Below, one piece after another: positions 1 to 12,370 of a stretch of 64,000 nucleotides of DNA (within the stretch, counting starts at the first letter, position 1; each line of letters opens with the position of its first letter). The notes under the pieces are model-generated. The model did no database searches and was not told the DNA's origin. It saw nothing but the letters and a program-made list of their open reading frames with translations. The stretch comes from Amblyornis subalaris (lineage: Eukaryota > Chordata > Aves > Passeriformes > Ptilonorhynchidae). The stretch is from positions 3,542,674 through 3,606,673 of the forward strand of contig JACAXG010000081.1 in NCBI GenBank assembly GCA_018881555.1, given 5' to 3'. Position numbers and translations under genes: made by a program.

Positions 1-403
1 TCTGTGGAATTCTGTAGAATTGCCAAGACTCCTGCATGAGCTGCAGCAATGGTGCTGGCAGTGAGTACTGAAGCACTACACACCGCTTCCCCACGGCTGG
101 ACAGGATCTGCCCTCACTGAGGCAGCCCTTGGAATGCCAACTCCCAGCTCGGCTTCTGTGGAAGAAACAGCAGCCACTGCTGGAAGGAAAGACGAGGTCA
201 GCTGGACATTCACACTCTTCATTACTGAAATGGGAGAGAAATGGAAAGAAAGCTAAATTGCTCTGCTTTTACTCCTGCTAGGATGTCAGGTACAGGCACG
301 CAGGATTGCCAGCTCTTTGCCCCTCATTTAATGTCAAAGAGCATTTTGGTAAAGCTGGGCAGATCAGCACGGACCACACAGACAAGGATTCACTATGCAA
401 AGC

Positions 404-600
404 ACCACAGGGACCAGCACCTTATGCCAACCTTGGTGCTGGGACCAGGGCAGCGCTCGCGGCCTCAAGGCTGCCAGAGGTCAAGGAGCATTTGGACAAC
501 ACTCTCGGGGCACAGGGTGGGATTGTTGGGGTGTCTGTGCAGGGCCAGGAGCTGGACTCCATGATCCCTTCCAGCTCAGGGCATTTTAAGGTCCTATGAA
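404..600 (+). mobile_element. CR1 LINE 3' fragment
   Basis: Plus-strand copy of the CR1 3' region. It contains the recognisable run from 'gctgccagaggtcaaggagc' through 'tgggattgttggggtgtctg' to the decayed tail near 600. Truncated at its 5' end, as is usual for avian CR1 copies. Confidence 0.75.
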
Positions 601-3304
601 CCCCTCCAGCCTCATGGTGCTTGTGCTGCCATGTGTCCAGCAACCCGCACTGAATTCACCTCTCATCCAAACAGGGCCCAAGACACTGATTTTCCACTTC
701 CGCAGTGCTCCTCCTCTGCAGTCAATGGACTGGTTTGCCATTTGTGTTCACAGCCCAAAACACAGCCCTAAACCAGCGCCAGGCCATGTGGGACTGACTT
801 CAAAATTCAATCTAGATCATCATTTTACTCCCTTCCTTTTCATCATCATCATCCCACTAATTCCAGCACGATTTTTAATACCCATTATTTCAACAGCAGT
901 CAGAGGCTAATGCTTTGTACCCTCTGAGAAGAGCTTGAAATGAGTCCAGGACATGATCAACTGCCAACACTAAAAATAAAGTCTTTCTGTCACTAAAAAG
1001 CAGGGACTGCCAGTTTTGTAATGGTGTGGAGCAGCACTGGCTTTTCAAGTCTCACCAGTTTAGTCATTCTGACCACTAAGTATGTCATTTCTCTCCCACT
1101 CAGCCAGCTCTCCTTGGATCAAGACAGTCTATATAAAATCTTGCCCTTAAATTACTGAAATTTTCGTTCCTGCCCAAAATAACTCTACATTTCATAATTA
1201 GAAAGCTCACAAGCACTTCACTCCTGTGTGGAAAATGGAAATTTAGGTACCTGCAGGTTTGCTTAGCAAAGAAATGTTCTGCTAACAAGCCTTTGTCCTG
1301 ACAGGTGTTCCATCAGGGGTTATACTGCACTATTTAATGCAGTTCCTAAAGACTGCATTTTCACAACACAAGCAAATATAGATATGGTTTCTCCCATCAT
1401 CTCTATTACACAAACGTATCCTAAACTTCCAAGATGCAGCCTTAGATCAGCTTCAGCCAAACTACTGAGGTCTCCTGCAGCCCAGGACAGACACTTGCCC
1501 CATTGCCTTGAAGGGCTGCTGGTGGTGGCCAAGCAGTACAATATGGCCAATGCCAAATGGAAACTCTCCTTGTAAATAATGGGGGAAAAAAAATGTAAAA
1601 TCACTTTGCAGCCCACTTGGAAAGGTGGTTCCACTCGCACCACATCTGCTGGAAGGGCAAGGTGGGGTGGGAAGGCAAGGCAGGGCCCCTCTGCTCCAGC
1701 AGACAATCCTTTATGGGAAGAGCCTATCCAGGTCTTCTCCTACCCCGTCAGAGACATGGAAAAACAGCTGCAAATGATTTTAGCTCCAGCTTGGCAAACT
1801 AAAGGTGAGATTTGTGTTGCCTAACTATAGACCTCAAAGGCAGACAGAGAAATCTCTGCCGGTCACTCCAGGCTTTCTTTAGTCTCTGCCATGGCAGGAT
1901 TTTGCAGCAGGCTCTGCTGAAGCCAGGGCTGCCCTCGCCCTGCCTTACACCCTGCCAGCAGACCCTCTCCCCCAGCAAGGGCACTGATACTCATTTGATA
2001 TCCCACTGAGCAGATTTAGGAGCTATACTGGCTCACAGTGGGACCAGACAAGCACTTGCACTGGTATGAAAAGCACATGACAGGAGCAGCAGGAAGGGCA
2101 GGACTGAGATAGTCTTAAGCTGCCACATAACATCTTGCTTATGTCAAGACAGACAGTTTATGCTGCCTATGGCCCAGGGGAAAAACGGATTTTTCAACAG
2201 AGAAAGCATCCAAGTCACTCCAGGGCCAGTATTGCTTTCACAGAAACCAGCTCTACCTTATAGACAACAAAGCTTGTGGAGGAGACATTCCATGAGCTCC
2301 TGCAAATGCCAAAAATGCCCAATTAGCACCAAGTTACTGGAAACCAGGCTGTGAGCAGTAACACCTCAACACAACTGCAGGTGAAGAGCACGAGGAGATT
2401 CCTTTGAGGGATTCATTGTCAGTTTATTTACAAACAGACTGTCAGGCCCTTGGTTTCCGTGCACATCCCTGTCTGGTTCTGTTTCAAGATCCGAATCTCA
2501 CCTTTGTGGCCAGAAAAAAGAAGTTGGTACATAAAAAGAAAAACATACAGTCAGTAATTCTATTTATTCATTTCCCTTCCTTCTCATTTCCTCTATCCAC
2601 TTTCCAGTCTGGCAGTGCCCAGAAAGTTTTAATTTGCTACTTTGCAGTTACAGATTCAGGTGGCTAAAATCTCTCTACAGATCAGTCCATGTGCTCCAAG
2701 AGGCAAAAACCATCCCCAGGCAGACATGTGGCAGCTTGCTCAGGCATTTTCCAGTCCTGTGCCACTCAGAGCCCTCACAGTCAAGCAAACAAGTGGTTTT
2801 TCTGCCTTTTGCCACTGTTCCTGCCCACACCTGAACAAGAGCCCGGCATTCACCATGGCTCAGCCACCNCAGTCACCATTCCCAGCAGGAAAAGGCTTCA
2901 CGTCAACCAGAGGACACAGAATTTTCTTTGAAGCATAACAAATGGTGGAGCTGACAAAGAGGGGGCTGGATAAAGAAGCCTTTCTAAAAATAACGTGATT
3001 CCACACTATTCCTGACAGGCCCACAGCTACGGTTTTGCAGCATTTTCATTTCCAGTGCCATCACTGGGATTTGCAACATCACTTACCACAGTGCAGCTTT
3101 AAGGAAATGTTTTCTTTTAAATGCTACCGAAACCTTGATATAATTTGATATTACAGCAGAAGTTAAGCTAGATAATTTCCCAAAACATAGCAAATAAACC
3201 TATCTAGACACAGCAATTTAAGGCCTGGACTACAGATGGCATTTTTAGAGTAGCAGGTAAAGCAGAACAAAGGAGTTCGTGGTCCTATGACAGAGTCTGC
3301 ACAT
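601..3304. other. Intronic sequence without recognised feature
   Basis: Intron of PPP1R12B. I see short A/T-rich runs and no convincing exon, RNA gene or recognisable transposon in this stretch. Confidence 0.5.
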
Positions 3305-3830
3305 CCCTTCATAGAATCCCAGACTGGTTTGGGTTTGAAGGGAACTTAAAGCTCTGAGAGCTGGAGCCCCTCTGCTCTGGAGCCAGGCTGAGAGAGCTGG
3401 GAGTGTTCACTTGGAGAGGAGAAGGCTCCAAGGAGACCTCAGAGCCCCTTCCAGTGCCTAAAGGGGCTCCAAGAGAGACATGGGCAGGGACACCTTCCAC
3501 TATACCAGGTGGCTCCAAGCCCTGTCCAACCTGACCTTGGACACTTCCAGGAATGGGGCAGCCACAGCTTCTCTGGGCAATCTGTGCCAGGGCCTCTCCA
3601 CCCTCACAGCCAAGAATTCCTTCCCAATATCCCATCTAACCCTGCCCTCTGGCACTGGGAAACCATTCCCCCTTGTCTTGACATTCCAGGCCCTTGTCCA
3701 AAGTCCCTCTCCAGCTCTTCTAGAGCCCCTGTAGGCACTGGAAGGAGCTCTAAAGCCAACCCCGGAGCCTTCTCTTCTCCACGCTGAACACCCCTAGGTC
3801 TCCCAGCCTGGCTCCAGAACAGAGGTAAAA
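3305..3830 (-). mobile_element. CR1 LINE with internal inverted segment
   Basis: A minus-strand CR1 copy: the tail end 'catagaatcccagactggtt' is at the left and the body runs to about 3830. Between about 3350 and 3478 lies a segment in the opposite orientation that matches, as reverse complement, the body sequence at about 3702-3826. The two arms share the motif around 'ctggagccaggctg' and the motif 'cttccagtgcct'. The result is an inverted repeat with arms of roughly 110-125 bp and a spacer of about 220 bp. Confidence 0.7.
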
Positions 3831-5026
3831 ACTTTTCAAGAACTCCCAGTACTGGAAAAAGACACATGTTTTAGGATCCAAGTTCTGTGAGTTTTCAAAT
3901 GTCAACCACACTTTCAGGCAGAGTTCATTTGCACTTGCCTATATTCACAGGGGAAAAAAAGAAGAAAAAAAAAATCAATTGACACTATTAGGGCTGCTCA
4001 GACATAGCAAAGTGTCTTTGGGTATTTTTATTCCTGTTGGAAACAAACTAAAGCAAATCTCAGCACAGCCACTAGTAACAAAATCCTTCACTGCTGGTTT
4101 CTGGGCACATCCCCCTCCTGCTGCCATCAGCAGTCCAAAGAGAGGGCAGGGACTCCATTCTGGTGATGTCCATGGAAGAGAGGTGGTGGCCAATACAGCA
4201 CGGAGAACAGTGAGCTATTAAAGAAAATGACCTGTGAAATAAGGTCACTGCAGAGGAACAGGAGCTGCCTGACTGGCCTGTGAGACCCTCACAGAGTAGC
4301 TGAGTGCACCAAGGATGGGGTCATGCACCGCCCCTTGTCAGAGCATGACACCAGATACCTTGGTAGCTTGAAAGATGGACACAACTAAGGTGTCAACTTT
4401 CCCCAGTGGCACGAATGACATTTAGAGTCCAATCAAGAACTGTGGTCTCTGTGATCAAAGAAATACAGACCTGATACAAACCTTTATGTTTTCCTAAGAG
4501 TAACATAAACCCAGTTATTGCCTCAGTGCCCTGCACATGCCCTGCGTGGCTGAGGTCCCGGCAGTCCCCGTGAACTCTGACTGAGTGCCCTGACAGGACT
4601 TTCAAAGTCTCACACAGATGGCAGATCTGAAAACAGGTCACAGCCAGAAATGGTGAGAGCAAAGAACGCACCCAGCAAAGGGAGGGCGAACTGTCCACCT
4701 CTGTAACCACCAGGACCAGCAGCCAGGCAGCTGCCTGGGCTTACAGGTGAACTACAGCACTTACTCATCCCTGAAGTAAATCAAAACCCAGTGGAAGTCC
4801 AGCTGGAGGATGGTGAATTCTCTGTTTACTGCACTGTGTCACGTGAGCATGAGTCTGCCCTGCAAGTGGGTGGCACAGGCAATCCTCAGGAACACCATAC
4901 TCCAACCTGGATGGTGAACAGGAGAAATTCAGGAGAGGGCGAGGTATGTCAACAAAGCCCGGCTGCCAGACCCATGAAACAATCTCATGTCTGAGTGGAT
5001 CACCCCAGTCCAGGTGAGGACACCAA

Positions 5027-5455
5027 GTTAACCAGAGGGATGGAGCACCTCTCCTATGAGGAAAGACTGAGAGAACTGGGATTGTTCAGCCTGGAAGAGA
5101 GAAGGCTTTGGAGTGACCTAACTGTTGTCTTACAGTACCTAAAGGGAATTTACAGGAAAGATGGGGTCAAGAGCATGTAGTGACAGGACAAGGGGGAATG
5201 GGTTCAAAATGAAAGAGAGTAGCTTTAGATTAAATATTAAGAAAAAATTCTTTACTGTGAGGGTGGGAAGGCCCTGGCACAGGTTGCCCAGAGAAGCTGT
5301 GGCTGCCTCATCCCTGGGGGTGTCCAAGGCCAGGCTGCATGAGGCTCTGTGCAACCTGGTCTAGCGGAAGGTGTCCATGTCCACAGCAGGGGGGGGTGGA
5401 ACTAGANGGTCTTCAAGGTCTCCTTCCAACCCAAACCCTTCTATGATTCTAGGAT
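5027..5455 (+). mobile_element. CR1 LINE 3' fragment including end of ORF2
   Basis: Plus-strand CR1. The segment near 5050-5100 translates as the decayed C-terminal part of CR1 ORF2 ([18 protein letters not shown]), followed by the 3' untranslated region ('ggttgcccagagaagctgtg') and a tail ending 'ttctatgattcta'. It carries one ambiguous base. Confidence 0.85.
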
Positions 5456-5878
5456 TTCTCTGAAGAGTAGAGACACAAAGAGCATCACGCAGGAAGACCT
5501 TCTGAGGGATCCCAATGCAGTCCCATTTCTGTGCCAGCTGTGAAGGAAGGAGCTCACAGGAGGAAGCAGCGAGATGATCCTCGGGAGAGCAATCCTGGGT
5601 CTGTCTCACTGGGAACATGACTGCAGAGTCCTGAGAGCATGGATGCACCCCTGGTTGCAGGCTGAGCTCCCAGCTTGAAGCAAGAGCAAGGCCATGAGCA
5701 GGTGGACTTCGTGCACAAGGCTGGGCAGGCAGTGATGGCCCTGGGCTGCAGGCGAGTTCCCTGCTGCAGGCACAGCAGGTGCACAGCCAGGGGAGGCTCC
5801 AGAAACACAAGGGCTCAGGTTAGGAGCTNGACAACAGGACAGCTTGGGCAGTACTCCTGGAAACCACGTCAAGGCTCA

Positions 5879-6100
5879 GAATCATGGAATCTCCTGAGCT
5901 GGGAGGGACCCACAGGGATCAGAGTCCAACCCTTGGCCCTGCNCAGGACACCCCAACAATCCCAGCCTGTGCCTGAGAGTGTTGTCCAAATGCTCCTGGA
6001 GCTCTGGCAGCCTTGGGGTGGTGCCCTGGGGAGCCTGTTCAGTGCCCAACCACCCTCTGGGGGAAGAATCTTTTCCTAATAAACAGCTTAAACCTCCTCT
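5879..6100 (-). mobile_element. CR1 LINE 3' fragment
   Basis: Minus-strand CR1 3' end. The tail is at 'cagaatcatggaatctcctg' and the body continues through the reverse complement of the 'tgtctgtgcagggccaggag' type motif to the segment near 6090. Confidence 0.75.
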
Positions 6101-6423
6101 CGGGTAGCACCAGACAAGTGGACAAGCAGCAAATGTGTCACTGTATGGCTGAGAAGATGGAAAGAAGGAGGTCACCGGGAAGTGAAGAAAGTCCTGGAAC
6201 AGAGATAGGGAGAAAGTTCACCAAACCCAGGAACCACCAAGCTGTTGGGGTTACATTAGCAGCTGGTACAATACAGAAGAATCGATGCATAGGAAATTGT
6301 GATATTTTGGAAAAGATCCACCAAGGCTTTTACAGTGGGAAGTCATAGGACAAAAAGCCACTGGAGACCTCTGAAGGGTAAATAAGCATGATAANAAGAG
6401 AGATCCAGATGATACATGACATT

Positions 6424-6528
6424 CACCTCAGATATGTGGTGTGGTTTTTGGGTTGTCTGTGCAGAGCCAGGGTANGGACTTGATGACCTTTACGGGTCCC
6501 TTACAACTCCGGAGATTCTATGAGTTTA
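6424..6528 (+). mobile_element. Short CR1 3' tail
   Basis: Only the last hundred bases of a CR1 are left, from 'ttgggttgtctgtgcagagc' to the tail 'ggagattctatgag'. Confidence 0.55.
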
Positions 6529-6649
6529 TCCACAAAGACTTTCTAAAGGATTCTCACCAGGCCCCCCACTGAGGCTCCTAAAGCCACTGAGTTGCCCAGG
6601 CAAGAGGGAAGATCTTTGCACAATTAAACGTATTTTCATGATGGGGAGA

Positions 6650-7060
6650 CCAGAATACCTGATAGATCCTCTTCCTGGAGAGCTCTGCAGAAAGCTCTCC
6701 CAAGATCTGTCCTACCAAATGTGTGCTACATAAAGGACCTCGGAGAAGAGGTGATCAGTGAGGTGAAGTTTGCTGACGAAACTATTCAGGAGGGTAAAGA
6801 AAAGGACAAACTTGAAGAATCTTACAACATGGAGCAACTGCTGCTAAAACAGCAGATGAAATGCCGTGCAGATCACTGTAGAGTGAATCACAGGCACAAA
6901 ATACACCTAACGTCATGTAACAAAATGAAAGGCTCTGAGCTTATTACTGAGTTCAGGGAGAAGCTCTTAGGATTATAACAAATAGCTGTAGGAAAACATC
7001 AGCTCCATGCTCAGGAATCAAAGCAAATTCTAGAAATTACTTGGAACNGAACAAAACAAA
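6650..7060 (+). mobile_element. Old, degraded CR1/L3-type LINE fragment
   Basis: The segment carries decayed words typical of the ORF2 end of older CR1 elements, such as 'gtgaagtttgctgacgaaac' followed by a region resembling the conserved 3' coding part. It is strongly diverged, so assignment rests on a few motifs. Confidence 0.4.
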
Positions 7061-8449
7061 CCATAAAATATCACTAGGCCTCTATGTAATGCACCAGGCT
7101 TTCAGNAGCATAAGAAATTCTAGTCTCCACAACTAAAAAAGATGTGGTAGACATGAACGGGAAAAAGCTTGGCCTAAAAAATGAAAAAAAAAAAAACAAC
7201 AAACCAAGAAACAAAAACCACCCCAAAACCAAAAAATCCAAACAACTTTCCCCATTTTCCAAAAGCATTCCTTATGAATATTTTAGCNTGACAAATATGG
7301 TTTCTGCTATTTGTAGGGTACCACAGAAATAAACTGCTTGNGGGAAAAAAAACTGACTGAAGAAGATTTCAGAAAGATAAGGAGAGAACAAGCTGTAAAA
7401 GGTTTGGGGAAACCACGATGTTCGTTCCACATTCGCTCCCCACCACTGTCACCCCGACCCACTGCAGCTGCACAGCAGGGACGAGGGCTGGGTAAGGAAT
7501 CCACAGCCTGCAGCAACACTCCTCCAAAGGTCCCATCAGCACAGACTAACAAGGCCCAGCTCTGTCCTTCCTGTTCAGCAAAAATGAGAAACAGGGATCA
7601 CGTTTTACTGGTGTGAGATGGAACCAAAGCGGAGAAGGTGGAGAGCTCCAGGGAGCAGAGTCCAGCCTCAAAGTGTCCCTCATAAACATTCTTACAACGA
7701 AGCAAAATAGGAATATTCCTACACTTAGGTGGGAGAATCTAAAGGCAAAGCAAGGGCAAAAAGGACACAGAAGTGGGAAATCACCGCTGTGCCGCAGCAC
7801 ATGCCGGCTCCACAGCTCCCACGCTGCTTCCGTGGGGTCTCCATCTTCCAACGCAGCATTTACTAATATGTTGTTATAGCATCAATGACTGACACCATTA
7901 CGTCTAATTTGGCACTACCATCCCCTGCTCACCGTCCCCACCGGCTAATTGAGGGCTGGCTGAATGACCCAGTGGGGTGCTGCTGAAGCAGGAAGCACAT
8001 AACCCATGGTTCCCACTGCTCAGCCTGCCAGGCACTGGAACTGCTCAGCTTCCACAGGAGGTGCAGACAAGCTCTTAGCGATGATGTTTAGAAAGGGATT
8101 AATTAACTGTCTGTTGGAAAAAGCTCTGATAAACCTGGTCATGTCTTAGTGCAGAGGACTGGACCAGAAGGGCTTCCGTGACCTCTTCCAGCCACATGTT
8201 CCACACCTCCTGCCCTCACCACTGACACAGCCCAGCCCGGTCTGGGGACAAGCGGCAAAAGGCCAAACACATGGCAGCAGAAGAGATACAGCTTTCAGCA
8301 TCCTACCACAGAAAAACTATCCAAGCACTGCTCCAAGAAGCCAAAACATCAGAAAACCAGCTTAGACTGACTGGAGAAAGAGTGAGTAGTTAGAGATCGA
8401 GACCAGGCCAGGGCAACACAGCAGGATGGGGATCGGCGTCTTCTCCCAG
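7061..8449. other. Intronic sequence without recognised feature
   Basis: Contains an A-rich stretch near 7185-7235 and moderately GC-rich sequence near 7430-7560. I see no exon supported by splice signals plus homology. Confidence 0.45.
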
Positions 8450-8670
8450 GCAACAAAGGACAAGACAAGAGGAAACGGCCTCAAGGGTTGTTGAGCATTG
8501 GAAGAGGCTGCTCAGGGAGGTCATGGAGTCCCCATCCCTGNAGGTGTCCAAGGAATGACTGAACNTGGCACTCAGTGTCTGGTCTGGTTGACAAGGTGGT
8601 TGGTCAAAGGTTGGACTTGATGACCTTGGACATCTTTTCCAAACTTAATGATTCCATGATTCTATGATTA
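8450..8670 (+). mobile_element. CR1 LINE 3' fragment
   Basis: Plus-strand CR1 3' region starting near 'gacaagaggaaacggcctca', passing 'ttggacttgatgaccttgga' and ending in the tail 'gattccatgattctatgatt'. Three ambiguous bases lie in or just after it. Confidence 0.8.
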
Positions 8671-10199
8671 AAATACATAAATTACAAAAAGAAGCTGGTA
8701 CCCTTGNCAATAACAGGTATTCCCAAACCTCCAAGACTCTGAAGGTTTGCTTCCTCACCCCAATACTATAATTTAAAAGATAACCCTGGCATCAGACTAC
8801 ATTCAAATGTCTTATTTCCTCTAATACAGAAGTTCTTGTTTAGGCCAGGACTTGAATTGAAATCCCAAGCACAATTTGCAGGAAGCTGGGTATGCTGCCA
8901 GCACATGGATCCCCTCCCAAGGGCTTACAATCAATTCTTTGTTCCTTGTTCACTTTCTGCAACATCGAACAATTTTCTTACAGATTAACAGCACCTAAAC
9001 TAAATGGAAAATAATGCATTTTGANGACTGAGTTGTAGACTCTAGAGAAGCCAATACTCAGAATAACTATAAGACAGGATTTGGTCATAAGCACAGGACT
9101 CCTTCTATAGCAGCTATTAATACAAGGGATCAAAAATAACTCGTGCAATATGCTCTGAAGTTCAAACCCTGGCTCTGCTGCTGTACAGGCTGGCACAGCC
9201 CCGAAGTCTCTCATCGAGAGACAGACACATTTACCACTTATCTTTTTCAGCACGAGGGAATGCTTGTTCAGAATGACTCAAGTGATACCCATTTAAAAGA
9301 CAAACCATTTAGGGCTGTGAAGGTCAAATTCCGTTTGTCAGTCATCCAAGAATGAAAAGAAAAGCCAGTGCAAATCACAAAGAAAAGATGAAATCCATCC
9401 CTTGCATGAAACCCTCNACACTGTGTTCAGTCAGATATATCAGTTCAGGCTACTGAGAGCCAGAAGTAGAAAAATGCTCAAAACCTCCTGGATTAGCAAG
9501 GTGATATCCCACACATATACATATTCTTTCTGGTTTAGAGGACCCTATGAAATATAATCTTCATGGCACNGAAGCAAGTCACCCAAAACTTCACTAAAAT
9601 TGCCCAATAAACACAAAGCAAAATTGCCACCATTTCTGCAGGAGGNTATTACTGAGCCTTCTAAAAAGCACTGGATTTTAATTTTAAAACTATTGCTTTA
9701 ACATTTGAAAAGGTATTTGGCCTTACTAATTCTTCCCCATCTTATTTTCTCTTCTTGACTCCCANCTGCAATAAATAATGTTTTTTTAATTGCTCTTTGT
9801 ATCTTCCATCCATCCTAGAGCCTGGCAATCTGGAGCTTAACTCACAGAGTTAGAATTTATATCCACCATNCAGATTCTGAACACATCGAAGCTTTTGGCA
9901 TGAGCTGTGTCCTAAAGCCATTAGTTCCACAGCTGAATTTCACACTGGATGAAAAAAAGTACTTGTTTTAAAACTGTGATGTCCTTTAATTCTTCCTTGT
10001 GGGAAAAACCAAACATCCCTTATATACATATAATTTTGGACATTTTACATATAATTTTGGACACCTTTATCACGTGCGTGCTTGTGGCTTTCTATCAGTC
10101 AGAAGGAATCACAGACAGTTTTGCTCTTTCCTGGTATAGAAACCACTCCATGACTTTGATCTCCTTGCTGTTATTTCCCATCTATTTTCCATAACTATG
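8671..10199. other. AT-rich intronic sequence
   Basis: No gene or well-defined repeat recognised. A short direct duplication of 'catataattttggaca' occurs near 10027-10063. Confidence 0.45.
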
Positions 10200-10900
10200 T
10201 ATTTTTTTTGAGATGGCAGAAAGAGAACTGCACATACTTATCTACACATGGGCACAATACAAACTTATACTGGCTTTATGACATCTGCTTTATTTATTCC
10301 TTTCTTAATAGCTCCAAATGTTTGATTTGCCTTTTTACCCACTGCTATTACATCAAATCTCCAGAAAACCTTTTCCAGCCTGTAACAGCTGGATTAGAAG
10401 TCACTGTTTCCCCACAAATGTTACTCCCCATTTACAGACCAAATTTTGCCAGCCATTTTATCAGCAAATTGGCCANTATTGTGACATCCTTCAGTGCCAG
10501 CTCTCACTTCATTATCCTGACTGTGCAGGAACCTTTCAAACTGTGACCTCGCTCTATATTCCTTTTCCTGTCTCACATAAGGGTGTGCAGAGCAGCACAG
10601 ACTCCAGGGCAGATGCACAGGATAATTCTNCTTCCTCCTGCAAGCTGATCCTTTATTCCCAGCCTTTGTTTTCTCTCTTTCAGACAGTAACTAAACAGTA
10701 AGATATCTTTATCTCTCAACGGTTTTGTTTTTTAGAGCTTCCACAGAGGGATGTTGTCAAAAGCGTTTTGAAAATTCAAACATACCATCTCCACCAGACT
10801 TCTCTCCATGTGCTAGTTGCCTATTTTGGGTTCATCACTTCCCAGGTTCTTCCAGGAGTCCCTTTTGGAAACTGTCACTTCCCACTGACATCCTCTGGTT
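10200..10900 (-). mobile_element. Old CR1/L3-type LINE fragment, reversed
   Basis: The reversed ORF2 region of an ancient CR1-like LINE is suggested by words such as 'tttgatttgcctttttaccc' and the segment near 10740-10800 ('gttgtcaaaagcgttttgaa'). It is heavily mutated with no intact frame. Recognition is by similarity of word order only. Confidence 0.4.
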
Positions 10901-11699
10901 TAAGTGATATATTATACACAACGGATAATAGCACACTGATTTCATGTGCCAGTTCCAGCTGGTGCTGAAGACCCAACACTTTTCATTTGTCTGAACAGTT
11001 CTGGAATCTCTTCTGTCAATACTGCAGCTTGGGAAAGCTCAGAAAGCTGAATTTTCNTTTTTTATTTTAAGAGATCTTTGTAAAGGAAAGACTGAAGGCA
11101 CACAGCCCTGGTATCACTGAGAAGCACTACAAAACTGTTCAGCACACAATGCCAAAACTGGGACAGATTTGTCATTTGAAACTATTTTGTAGAGTTGTAT
11201 CCAAGACTCAGATTCTCCCAATACACTCCAAAAAAACCCCAACCAAAAACAGACACTGTGCTTCCTGAATAGAGCATATACCTATTACAGTGATTTATGA
11301 CAGAGAGGAGAATGCACACAGGCCACGACATATTAAAGATNGTATGTCACAAGGAACAATATATCATTCTTTCCATTTTGAAAAAATTAGGATTTAAATT
11401 CCCCTAAATCATCACTTTTCAATTTCCTTTATTGAAAGTCCTCTATTTCACAGATCCAGTATGTAGATGTTTGCAGAAGTACTCTTTGTCTGCAGCAAAT
11501 ATGCTCATCCTCTCCATGTACACCCCAGCTTCCAGGTCCATGTGTGTGGGAACAGGGAAGGGGTGCAAACCCCAGAAGAGGTGCGGGTGACCTAACCTGA
11601 AATTTGGAAGGCTCATGCACAGAGCCTTTGCAGAGAGGACAAATACACCAGTACCTGAGTACCTGTCTACAGCAGTATCCCAGGTGCAGCTCAGCTCGC
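10901..11699. other. Intronic sequence without recognised feature
   Basis: Unremarkable AT-rich intron sequence; nothing supported here. Confidence 0.4.
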
Positions 11700-12370
11700 A
11701 CCGGGAATCACAGAATCCCAGGATGGGTCAGGTTGGAAAGACCACAGTGGGTCACTTGGTCACACCTCTCTGCTCAGGCAGGGTCCTCCCAGAGCACAGG
11801 GCAGAGGATTATGTCCAGATGGATTTGGAATATCCCCAGTGAGGAAGACTCCACACCCTCCCTGGCAGCCTGTCCAGCGCTTGGCCACTGCACAGGGAAG
11901 AAGTTCTGCCTCATGTTCAGCTGGAACTTCCTGGACATCAGTTCCTGCCCGTTCCNCTNGTGCCANGGCTGGGTCCCATGGAGCAGAGCCTGGTCCCTGC
12001 TCTGAGCCCTCCCTGCAGACAGGGACAGACAGGGATGAGGACCCCTCTCAGCCATCTCTTCTCAAGGCTGAACAGCCCCAGCTCCCCCAGCCTNTNCTCA
12101 GCAGGGCGATGCTCCAGGCCTTCCTCATCTCCACAGCCTNCGCTGGAGCCGCTCCAGGAGCTCCATGTCCCTCCTGTCCTGAGAAGCCCAGACCTGGACA
12201 CAGCATTCCAGATGTGCCTCACAGGGCTGAGCAGAGGGGCAGGATCCCCTCCCTGACCTGCTGGAAATGCTCTTCCCAATGCACCCCAGGACACCATTGG
12301 CCTTCTTGGCCCCCAGGGCACCTGGATGACAAGTGAAGCCCTGAGGACCTGGTGGGGACTCCACTGCCTT
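11700..12370 (-). mobile_element. CR1 LINE fragment
   Basis: Long minus-strand CR1 copy. The tail lies at 'atcacagaatcccaggatgg' and the body extends through the reversed ORF2 C-terminus (minus-strand peptide [13 protein letters not shown]) and beyond. Several ambiguous bases are present. The plus-strand open frames over this interval are antisense shadows. Confidence 0.8.

Noticed and set aside
11839..12336. Plus-strand 165-codon frame and overlapping frames.
   Set aside because: Antisense to a CR1 copy, with several ambiguous codons.
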